Below, one piece after another: positions 28,401 to 40,400 of a stretch of 64,000 nucleotides of DNA. Every line of letters starts with the position of its first letter. Position 1 is the stretch's first letter. The translations under genes were made by a program, and so were the position numbers. The notes below the pieces were generated by a model, which saw only the letters and a program-made list of their open reading frames with translations, was not told the DNA's origin and made no database searches. The DNA lies in assembly GCA_034008185.1 (NCBI GenBank), contig CM067084.1, positions 14,403,385 to 14,467,384 on the forward strand, given 5' to 3'. This DNA comes from Gorsachius magnificus. Lineage: Eukaryota > Chordata > Aves > Pelecaniformes > Ardeidae.

Positions 28401-31400
28401 CCAGCGATTATTAATTGAAAGGCATTTAGTACCTATGCAGTTTACCATGCTAGCAGCTGCCACGTGGGTGAGAAAGTGGAGCACACAATACAAATAAGAA
28501 GCAATAAGGTATTAGAAAACTGTCACTTTTTCTTCAGGAAACAAACTCACATTCCATGTGTTTATTACAAGATCTTAAATGAGAAAGAAGACATCTTAGA
28601 AATATCTAGCAACCTAAAGTAGCAGCAACACGTAAGTAGAACAGAGCATATTCTAAGTGCACAAAAGGTGAAAGAGCAAACACTGCACATGTCACAGACA
28701 TTTAAAAATAACTCATGAATAAATATTCTAACCAGTTACAACCAATATTATCAACGTACGGTCTTCTGGAATTCCAGAATCAATTCATGGACCTTTGAGA
28801 ATGAGATATTATTGTAACTGCTTGTCTTTTAAAGGCACTGTGATGCTACATTTCAAAACCAGCCCATAATGCCTTTGACAGAGCACCAGTTTAGCCATTT
28901 TTATCAGCTTTCCTGAGGCATTCACTGTAACAGCCATTTTATTAGCTGAAATAAACTTCGGACAGAGATCATGCCAGCCTTGGTTAAGCTAAGTGAGCTA
29001 AAAAACCCCAAGCCAACAAACCCCAAACCAAACAAAAAAACCAACCCAGACTAAAGGTGTTGATTTTTATTTCCTGTCTGAAAGGTATTATGAAAAGCAT
29101 TCCACAACAACCTACTGTGGGCACGTCCACCTTCTGCTGATCACACCACCACCAGGCAGTTTGCTGGAAGTTGCTCAGCAAACATTTCTGTTGCTGATTA
29201 CTTTGCATTCTGTAGATGCTCTGCTGTCAACAGGTATGAATGAGTTATAAATGGATTTAAACAAAAAAATCCACAACTTTGGAGCAGCAAGGAGTGATTT
29301 TTGCAAAATGCATATTAAAACCAATATAATTTTGACAGGAATAATACATTTTCGTTAGACTTGTGAGTTTAGCCAAGACACAAACTGTTAATCAGATGAT
29401 CCTAGAGCAAGGTCTGTTTTATCAATATGTGACTGTGTGATCAGATTGCTCCTTAATCCTTTCTTTTTTTTTTAGTAACCAAAACAAGTTCCTTGTATCT
29501 GACAATGCTGACGGTTGACTGGGGTGGGTCTGCACCTGAGGAGAAAATATTTATTTTTTTAAAGCAAAGTGCAGCTTGCTAATCTACTGCTGATAATAAT
29601 TAGCTGCTGCCTTTTTAGTCTGTCTTCTTATAGAAGCAAAGGCTATACATTAGTGGTTGGTGTGAGGGGAAGAAGACGCACCTGTGTATTCTCGCAACCT
29701 TTGGGCACATTGACCGAGTTCAGTTAAATTCAAACGAGAGATAAGAAACCTCCAAGATTATCATTCTCTCACCAGCGTATGGAAATACACCATCAAACTG
29801 CAGAGAGACACTGTCAAAGGGGGAGGCTGTAGCATGAAGTTGTAGCTGCTTATGCATAAGGAAACCTGTATGATGAATAAGGAGTAGAAAGAGAAGGAGA
29901 TTTCTTATAAATGCCCAACTGTGGGAAAAAACTTCCATTGGGCCTCAGAGAATCATTCCCCAAGAAAGTCTATAAGCTGTGAAAGGATACAGAAAACTTC
30001 TAACCACCCTAAAAGGAGACACAAACCTGACCGCATGCTCCTTCACTGAGCTAACTACATCAGCTTCAGTCCTGCCAGTAACAGTAGTTACATTAAAATT
30101 ACAGTAGTTTGGAATATTTCAAGAGTTATCAAATTACTCCCCAAAAGTGCTATGTTCTCCTTTAAGGAATAAAAACCAGAAAGGCTACAAATAACAGATT
30201 CAAAAAAAGAAAAACAATACCCCTCATACCACAATACTACAAAATCTTTTACACAAGGGTAAGTGAATCTTCCGAGTACCACAGGCAGAGGTACCTCCTG
30301 CCTCATTAACAGGTAAACTAACTAAGAAGCTGGGTCACATAACCCAAAATATTTCCTCCCATGACAGAAGTTACAGGGAACAGTGATTCCCTTCCCACTC
30401 TCTCATCTCCCCAGTCTATGGGACTTTAGCCTTGGCTAAGTCTTGCCTGGGATCCCAGGACCCTGCACAGGTCAGAACTCTGCTCTGGCACCTTCCTGGG
30501 GCATTGGGAGCATCTCCAACAGAGGAGAAAGGCCAGGTGCTTTTCCCACTGCTGGAAGACAACGCGCATGTGGCAAGATCCAGGTTGGGGAGAGAAGATC
30601 AGCTGTCATAAGCCAACAGCAGGGCACAAAACCAGCACTGCAGATGCACAGCCAAACCAGGGCCCAGCAAATTTGGCATTAGGTATGTTTAGAGTCACAG
30701 TACGACTACAGCACCACTATGCCCCAGGGCTGCAGAAACCACTGTAACTGCTGTAACAGTAGGAGTCAACTCTGGAGTGATTTGGCTGCACATTTTGGGA
30801 GGACTCCAGCCTTCACTTTGCATTAACTTCTTTATAAACACATATTTCCTATTCATACAGATTATAGTAGAGGCTTAGGCTATTAAGAACGCAAATTCCC
30901 AAAATTATCTCCCAAATTTATCCCTGAATGATCCAGAGAACAGGAGAGCAATATAACGCTGCTGGCTCTGTTACTGGGTGTAGCCAGCCAACTATAGGTT
31001 ACATCACGGAGGTAGGAAATCCATAATAAGTATGTAATTGTCCAAATAGAAACTCCTTTGTTCACTCCAGTGCAAAGAGCTACCATGACTTCTACCACAA
31101 AGAAACACCAAGAAACTCATTGCTGCTACGTCTGCCAGTGAAAGTCTGCCAGATGTTGCTGTAATGATGAGGACACGTTTACTAAATGTCGCTCACGAAA
31201 TCAGGGCTGCCACAGAAAGTAACAAAAAGAAACCACTATTAAAACTCACTCCTGAACTGAGCTGAGTGAGGCTACTGTCAAAGGAGTTCTTCAAAATATC
31301 ATACACCAAGGTGATACTGCAGGAGATAAAGAAACGAACGGAATGCTCGCTGGAAAGAGGAAATAGAGCAGCAGACTGAAGGAAAAAAAAAAAGCAGGGA

Positions 31401-34400
31401 GCTTATGGAAGAAAACTGGAACTGGGATGCTGGATGAGAAGATGATTGCCTGAGCAGAGAGTATTCCTGCAAAATAAACTAAGTTGGATTAAGGGAGCCT
31501 AAAAAGAGAGCAAAAATATACCTAGAAATGTCTCTGTTACCTGCTTTCCACTTAAGCCAACTAGAGCTGTAGCCCAACACTGCATCACCTTTCTCTTGAA
31601 GAAACACAGAATCTTCTATTACAAAACAACCTTTCTGGAATAGCAGCTTGGTGCTACTCTTTTTCTGTGCCCCCTCCAACTTCTCCACACTTTGTACATG
31701 GCTGGGACTGCAGGAAGGAAGTTAGAAGCAGCTCTCCCTGCCCGTTATATTATTCTGAGAAGAATACAGTTTTAGAGGCAGATATATTCTTGAAGAGATT
31801 GGATCCGTGATAACTTTAACCAACTACTGTATGCTATTGCTACCCACTTATTCTCATTTCCTGCTCCTTTCTTATCTAAATTTGAGACTTGGCAGCGTTG
31901 CTCTTCCTGAGAGATTTAGCTGTACATGGTCAGAGCCACAGTAATTCAGCTGTGGCACATGGAGTTTTAACAGATAATAAATATGCATACAGGACTTCTC
32001 CCCCCCACTCTCTCAGAAAATCTTAATAGAAGTGAAATGTAATAGGAAGAAACCTAGTGTTAATTACTGTGTTGTGTAAAATGCATCTAGTTTCTGATTT
32101 CAGGTAAAACCTAGTCTTTTGTGGACCTTCTGAATAAGCAATAGCATAAGCACTAAAATACCAAATGAATGAGGCAATTAGTGAATTCTTCCGTGGGTGA
32201 CTAGAAAAATCTCAAAAGCAAACACCAAACAATATTTTTCAGATAATCTGACTGCTTGCATGCTAGATTTGCCTAACCATGCCAGGTAAAGTCCAGGGAA
32301 GCTATGGTCCTGTAATCTATGCATGACAAAAGTGACAGAAACTCTTTACATCAGAAGAGCTTTTTTAGGGGTCCAAGTAGTGTAAGCACTTTCATTTTCC
32401 TTTTTTTTTTTTAATTAGTCACGATGCAGTGTTTAAATTCACTGCTGCACTATTAAGGATCCAAATGCAGACTGTGGTACTAAATGGGAAAGCAAATTTA
32501 TTGGATAAGGTTTTTTCATTTGGCTGGTTTTGAAAACTAAATGATCATGGTGTGCACCTGGTAATGAATTACATGCCTTTCTCACTGTCTATACTGAATA
32601 ATTAAAACATTCACTGAAAGGGAGGGCATAGCTCAATTCCCTACATACTCATTTGGGTCAAGATATGACAAATACTAATATGGGCAAGTCAACAGATCAT
32701 TTACCCTGACGATATCTCAGTGAAATAAAAAGTACAAATTAGAGCAGAAGAGCTCAGAGTAGGGTGAGTTTTTGATCGGAATTCCATTAAAGCTGGTTCT
32801 CTTCTGGAGAATGGTGTCATACACATCCTTAAGTCAAAGGGCAAGGACTCCTTTCAGCAAAAAGATCACAGGGAATCAAAGTTTCTTTCTTCTTGTCACA
32901 AAGCTAAAACTCAAACATGGTCAAAATTTTCTTTTTCAATGGATAAGGAACATTTTTTTTTTTTTCTGTGTTACACTGCAATTGATATATTAGTACGTTT
33001 TACTACTCAGAAGTGAAAACTTACTGTCAGGTTCTGAGTCTTCTTGTAGTACCCACTTTTCCTGTGTAATTAGTGAAGGAGAAGCAGGTATATTTCAAGG
33101 AGTCACCCACCTAACACTGGTGTCAGAAACCAGAGACAATACAGCTTGCTGATGGTACTACCTTCCCCCCATGGACTGACAGGAAAACTGAACATTTACT
33201 TCAGAAATTCTGGTTTACTGCCTGATGAAAAGCTAAGTGTTTTGGTGACGTAGCCTGGGTCACACCTCCAAATATTCCTTGCAAAGAGTGGCAAAGGTTT
33301 TTACTGTTTTCCCCTGAACACTCCCTTCCTTCCTAGCGATCAGCCCAAGAATATTATTATAGGTTCCAGGGGAAGGGCAAGTATAATTCCTGTTACACAA
33401 TGCTTTCCATTAAGATTCCACTTTCAATTGTTAGTTCATTTTGAATGGATAAAATTCAAACTTACAATGTAATTTAAAGAAGAAAAAAAATACAGCTTTT
33501 TTTTTTTTTTTTTTGAGATGATTACTATTACCTCCATGCTGAAGAGCAGGATTTGATATTCTGCACCAAGGTAATAAAGGTATGAGAGATGTAACTGTTG
33601 TAAGAGCCCGCTCCTGCAAGAATCTCAAATCACCTCTGCCTAACAAAGACTTGTTAAAATTCAGCAGGTACATGCTTTGAGGATTCAATCTATGCTGAAT
33701 GTCTGCCAGGTCAAGGGGTTAGACAAGACTTTTCCTTGCTGTTCCTCTCCCTGGCAGATGATGACAGCTGCACCACGAAGCAAAAGCAATGAGGCAGGGG
33801 GACTGTCTCTGCTGTTCTCTCTATATCATCACTGAGGCCAGAGCCCCAGCTCTGAAGAGGAGAAGACAAAGGCAGCCACGCGCGCCGCAGAAGAGGAAGG
33901 AGCAAGCAGAGGGAAATACTCAAGCAATAGTCTGGTGAAAAAGAGGAAGATGAGAAAGTTCTCATGAGAACGTTCTCAGGACTCTGACTGGGGTGTTGAT
34001 CAGAAAGAAGTCGGAAATTAGTATTTGGGAAGAAGTTGGAAAAACGGGGTACAGGAGAATTGAAACTTCTGTAGTCAGCTAGAGAACATTCCTCTGCAAA
34101 ACATGGTCTTGAACATCTGACCCCAGTGATACAGACACAACGTGTGAGACTGTATTACGAAACAACTGCCAATTTTACTTACTTAATTTTCCCATGCAGA
34201 ACCCTGAACCTCACTGACACCTTCCTGATTCTGATATGGTGCAAATAAAGTGTGTTTGGGTTTCCTTTATTACTTTTTTCCCCCCACTTTTTTTTCTTCT
34301 TTTTTTTTTTTTTCTAAGTCTTAAAAACCAGAGAATTGCTTAAAAGACACATCATAAAGATCAATTTTGTGAAATTGCATACTTATATTAGAAAACCTAA

Positions 34401-37400
34401 GATTTAACGCAGACTTTTCAAGCTACTGTTTGATGCTTTGTCTGCAACGCTTGGCTGCAATTCTCCTCCTGGAAGGCCAGAGGGATGCTCAGAAACAGAT
34501 TTTTAATTCTAAAGCAGTCCAACAAGGTACCAATTGCATTGATTTTTATTACGTCTTGTGACCATTTCTCTCAATTTTATTTTCTTTTCCTCTGCACACT
34601 GTTGCTATTTAAAAATTAGTAACTTAGTTTTAGAAAACAAAATTGATGGTGGTTCAATGCACTAAAATTGGACCTTGCTGTTACTTAATGCCAGGCCTCT
34701 TTCAATACATTAGGTAACATAAATCTTTCTGTCTAAAGTTTGTACCTCAACATAGAAATGTTCAGTTTCTAAAGAACCATAGAATGATGGAAAAATCCAT
34801 GTTGTAAGCCAGACTCTCCCTTTTAAGTTTTGTTTGCAGTATGTTAATGCTCCCAGGGGAAAAAAAAAAGATGGGGAAGGTCAGATGGGCTGGAAAAAAG
34901 AAAAGGTAAGAGGAGAACATGTGCTTCCTCTTCTGTGTGACTCTTCACGCGCTGCATCTATTGCTGCAAGCTCGCAGGGGCAGGGTGAAAGCTGGGAGAT
35001 GGGAGAAAGGCAGAGGAAGATCTGGACACAGACCCCAGTCTCTCATCCTGTCCCTTTGCTCCTGCTTCCTAGCCCACGTAGCAATCACTGCACCGTGGTG
35101 TTTGGTACAGGCCCTTCCATGCCCAAGGTCTGTCTCAGCCTGGACCTATTGATTCCACCCAGAACATCTGAAAGTCCCTGATTAAAGAGCTATTACAGCT
35201 CTCCCTCCTTCTCAACTTGCAGATCTTTAACATGATCTTTAAGAAAAGATGCTCTCAAGCAGCTCTTTAAAAAGCAGCTATTTGCTTCGTAATTGGGCTA
35301 TCAAAAGCCTTGTTGCCCAGACCATTCATCCTTTGTAGTTGCGCTTCAATCAGACTTTTGATAGGCAATTTATCTAAAATAATCTGAAATATCCTTGACT
35401 GCTGTTTCAGGTGAAAACAGTGTGCCCTACATTGAGTGAAATTTTGTATTCCATGTCTGAAATATCTGACAGGTATTGTGCCCTGCCAAGAATGATGATA
35501 AGGCTGAAAGCCTGGAGGCTTCACCATAGACAGTGGATTTGTCATTTCTTTTGCTTGTTTTTACTTTTGAGGCTTTTTTGGAAACATGCTCAAAACGTAG
35601 GATACTCTGAGGTTACATCCTACCCAAGGCCTCCAAAAGGGGCCCTGTCACCGAAACATTAAAATTACATAGGTTCAGAAAGGAAAGAAAGGGAAAAAAA
35701 ATCAAATGAGTATTATAGAACTGCTTCATAGCGTGCTGCCTACTAAGGTCCAACCTCCCTTAAGCAGTGGCCAGCTCTAAAGACGAAAAGCAGACTCGTA
35801 TGACAGATACCACAATGAACTCGGGTAAATCAGTTTTGTCTCTCTACTGTCTCTTGAATATAGTTAACACTGAATGTCAGGAAATAGTCACATATCGGTG
35901 AATGGAAAAGGAAGAAAAGAGTATTGATTATTGCAGAAATTGATGATTTGAAAGTGGCAGTAACATTATAAGTATGATTTTAGTATGATGTGAGTTGCAA
36001 ACACCTGATACAGAGGAGACAATATATGGATTTCCCTCATTCTGCACTACATGTGTCACTAAGATCAATGGAAGTCACATACATATACCAAGGAAACCAT
36101 AATATGTAGAATTATTTATGGAATAGCTGTTTCACATACACACTAATTGCAGCATCATAATGGCCAGAGTTACACTCAGAAGACAAAACCATGTATTATA
36201 TATTGTAGGCGACAAAGCTTGAATTCCAATCATCGTTTCACCACATTTTTCATAATCTAAAGGGATAACTAATGGAAGGATTTTTGCACAGCTTTCTTTA
36301 TTTTTCTTGTAATAAGCAATAAACATTATACAGTTTATCACTGCAAGACACTGATTCCACTTACAAACTAAGTCATTAAATAACAGCTACTGGCAGTATT
36401 TTCCAAAACAGCACTGCACAATGTACATCAAAGCAAACAAACTGAAACATCTGAAATTGCTTCTGGTTTGCTCGAAATTCTAGGGACATCAGAGAAGCTG
36501 AAAAGCCACAGCACGCAGAAGTCCAGCATCTCCAGCCTTCTGCTTGCTGGCAAGAAAGCACGAACCCATAAGCACATGCTTCCCTTTTACAACAGCCACC
36601 AAAGCTGTGTCAGCACTGGCAGGAAAAGAAAAAGCTTTACAGCTACACAGGCACCTTTATAATTTTCATATCTCAAAATTATGGCATTTCCAATAAAGGC
36701 TGCTTTTGAATCGCCATTTACTTTTACAACTCACTTTCACAGTACTCTCTATCTCCTACAGTTAACTCTTGAAAGAAGCCTTTCAAAGATCAATCCTGTC
36801 TGTTAGGATTCTGGATGTTAAAATTGAATTTTTCTTGTCTACTTGTTCTTTTGAAAGGCTTAAAAGTGATTTGTGGCAATCAGCATAAAAGGATTTGATT
36901 GACAGAGTTTAACTAAGTGATCTAGAGAAGATTCATCAGGGGAAAATTGCTAAAATTATAAATTAAATGGCAAACAGTTTTTCTCTGTCTGCTCTTAAAA
37001 CAAAATAGGTTCTTCTAGACATTGAAAATCATTCTAAAAGCTTCTACAAGTAGTCAATGAAAAGCTTAGAAATGCACAGCATAATCTTTCAAATAACACT
37101 CTGCAATAGTAATCAAATAAAAAGAAAGGATAAAAGGGCAAGCATCACAACAGCTACCAAACAGGGCTGTTGACCTCATTCACACAAACCTCAAAAACGT
37201 AGCTGCCAAACTTCCCTCAAATAAAAACCAGGAGATTTAGCTGAAACGCCATTGTATCTCTTCCTGCGGGAATTACGGCTTTTTCCCCCCCTCCCTTTTG
37301 CCTGGCTGTTCTATCCTTCCTGGCTTGGCCTAATTGCCTTCCTCTGCAATTCACCTTTCTCCACCTGCCTACAAGACCACCTTGAAGGGTCCTTGCCCCG

Positions 37401-40400
37401 CTACCTGGTCAGTGGTGGAGAGGGAGAAAAGCCTGCGTCGCATCCAGTGCCGCTCCGTAAGCGCCTCCAGCAACAGATGGGCAGTGGGGAGGCAGAAACT
37501 GTCCCTTGCTGAACGTCTGTAGCACCAAAGATAGCAAGGAATGCCCCAAAGACAGCTCTTAAAACTGTCTGACCAGCTCTCAATGGGAGTACCACAGAGT
37601 TAAGTGCCATGTATCCCATCCCCACCTGACAGTTTTATTCTTCTGTTTGCAACCTTCTCTAGGTGAACCTGCTTTAGCAGAAGGGTTGGGCTAGAGGATC
37701 TCCCAAGGTCCCTTCGAACCCTCGCCATTCTGTGATTCTGAAATTTTGGGCTTTAATTCATGAGGAAAAAAAAAGTAAGTTGTTGGTGATTTTCTTTTTT
37801 TTAAACCTCCACTTGTGTGAACAGTGTTAGACAGGTAGAAACTAGAATAGGCAAAAGATCTATTTATTTAATTATTTATTATCCTGATGGTGCAGGTTAT
37901 TTTGTATGCTACTGCCACTACTTGCAAGGCCCTTGTTTTAAATCCCAGACAATCCTACCAACCCAAGTCAGAATTATTACCTTCCATCCAACATAGCAAC
38001 TACTTCAGGTTCAAGGCCATTATAAATTCATTTACAGGTTACTAGCAGGAACAAGCTTTTGTCTGTTTAAAACTACAGCAAAAACATCGAATTAACATTT
38101 TTGTGATGATGTTTCAACCTCGTATAGCCATCTGCTCATTTATGTTTTTAACTTTCCTCCAGATTTTCTGGGCTTTTCGCCATTCTTTTGTGACTCCAAT
38201 TATTTTGTTATCTGCAAATATAACTAATGGATTAATCCTCTCAGCTTTCAGATCAGTTACGTGATATGAAAGCACTCGAAGTAGCTTACATTTTAGTCTA
38301 CAAAAACTTACTATGCTTTTGTACTAACAAGCTAGTTTGTATAAATATCAGGGCTTTTTTTCTTAAATCAGGTTTATATCTGTGACATTTTTCTGATCTA
38401 CTACTCAATGCTATTCTAACATGATAATGACTTTATGTAATTAGTCTGCCTGTATCTGGTAATTTACTGTAACTTACACACTTTTATATTTATTGGAGAC
38501 ATAAAAGAAAAAAAAAACGTATCTGAAATGCCAACACAAATGAAATTTAACACAGAAATTTTTCATTAATGATAAAACATGTAGTTATGAAAGACTGCAC
38601 ACAAGTCATTCACTCACTGAAATACTGCAGAGACCAAGGGATTTATACAAGCTAACGATACCTACAAAACAATACGCCTCAGCTTAATACATCATGCTAC
38701 ACTGGCACCTTGCAAACCAACTCCACATCTAAGCCATCTCAGTCCTCTGCTCAACTGCTCTTTATAAAACATTACCTTTTCTCTTTAGAATATCTAGCTT
38801 TGCCAAAAGACAAAAGGACCCTATATGTGTAAACCTACAGTGCTAATCTAGACATTTAACACCTAATCTGACAATCATAAATATTAAGGTCAAGAATTAT
38901 CAATTACAGACTTTAAACATGATTGCTTACTTAGATATGGTCTTTGCAAATCCAACATACAAACTGTTTGTGTCTCACATCAGTGCAAGATATGACTCAG
39001 GTACTCCTTTTTAGGCTGACCAGAACATTTTCTATTAGTTTTGCAGTGACTTTATTTGAATGTTGCAGATACATTTGTTAAACTCTTATAGAAAATAAAA
39101 CGCAGTATTCATTAAGGCCAATGATGAAAGTTTCTTTAGAGAATATAGCATCCGGATTCATTTTATGATCAAAACTTGTTTGCTCAATGTTTTTTTTTTC
39201 ATTCTTCAGAGATTCAGATAATCAGAAATCTTTACATCTTTTAATTACACATTCCTGATAACATCTGCCTTAATTTCTACATAGTTGTAATTTAGAATTA
39301 AACTTTTTTTTTAAGCTCGGTAAAGATTTTATCAGCTACTAGTGGCAACCACCAGTAGTCCAAACCTACTTGAGTGTTCTTTTAATTTTTAATAACATAA
39401 GCTAATAAGAATTGTCATCTGTAACAAATGCTTATTCTGCTTTCACAGTGTTTGTCTAAATTTTATACAAATTATTTAATGAGCGTGTAAACATTTTACT
39501 TTTAAACCAGGAATTTTTTTTAATACTGTCATAGAACATTGTTAAAATTTTAAACCTTATGAAAACCTAAGAAATTGTTAAAATCACTGCTATTTACCTT
39601 GGTCAAATCCTACATTCAATGAAGTGACATTTACAAGGTTTCACATATCTATTTCAGAAACTGTTAATCAGCGATAACACACACAGTTGCAAAGACCTTT
39701 CATGCAAAAAGAGTGACTTGCCAGCTGGCATGCTGCTGGTCAGGTCTCTGCTAAATCAGGACTGGGGCCTATCGTGCATTTGCAACCGGCTTTAAACCGT
39801 TCTGTACTGTAGCTTCTGGCTTAGCTCAAAGTGCAAGGGACATGCAATAATCTCCACATACCTTCTCATGCAATCCAGCGCCCGAATAAAGAAGTCTTTG
39901 TGAAGCTGATGCTCGTCCCTCAAGATGGAGCACTGCTCCAGCGTCACTGACATGGATGTCCGGTCTTTGGCACTTTTGCAACAGGTGAAACGGACTCCAT
40001 TCAGCTTACGGCAAATCTGAAACACAGGCAGATGTCAAAGGATTGCCCTTTTCACACCTTGTGTTCTCTGCACAGTAGGCAGACTCTGAAACTCCCACAG
40101 TTTTGCAATCACCGACAATGGATAGAGAGAACTACAGTATTTCTGAAGAAGAAAAGAGCTAATAGGTAGTAACACTAACCTAAATGGTATGGCTGCTGAC
40201 GTGGGTCTTTGCAGTTAAATCAGTTATTAGCACTGCCTTGGGGATTTTCATATTCTAAAGATTATGCCCATGCTGGCCTGCCACGGTGCCAGAAAAAGGG
40301 GAAAATATTGTACTGAAAAGAACTGTACATTTATCTTTTGTTTATAAATTTGTAACATTACCAGTCTACAAAAATAGCACCAAAAGATTATAGCTACTGA

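Larger units (their letters stand above)
10477..39861 (-). other. INPP4B: INPP4B terminal intron (29.4 kb)
   Basis: The donor is GTATGT at 39861 and the acceptor CACTAG ends at 10477. The intron is AT-rich with somewhat more GC-rich islands (about 13860-14240, 30420-30680, 34900-35170 and 37250-37640). No ORF longer than 115 codons and none recognisable was found on either strand. Repeats seen: CR1 ends at 15152, 34774 and 37657, a 13-bp tandem repeat at 15459, and homopolymer or pyrimidine tracts at 10976-11000, 33497 and 34261-34317. The rest holds nothing I can name. Alternative beta-type 3' exons have been described for the INPP4 family, and such an exon would be expected in this intron, but none is identified with confidence. 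Confidence 0.85.

Noticed and set aside
34834..35181. Plus-strand 115-codon ORF in a GC-richer patch
   Set aside because: Composition-driven; contains a simple A run and no recognisable domain.
39862..40016. Assignment to the paralogue INPP4A
   Set aside because: The paralogue shares [17 protein letters not shown], but the following [17 protein letters not shown] and the GKADT terminus fit the type II (INPP4B) protein as I remember it.
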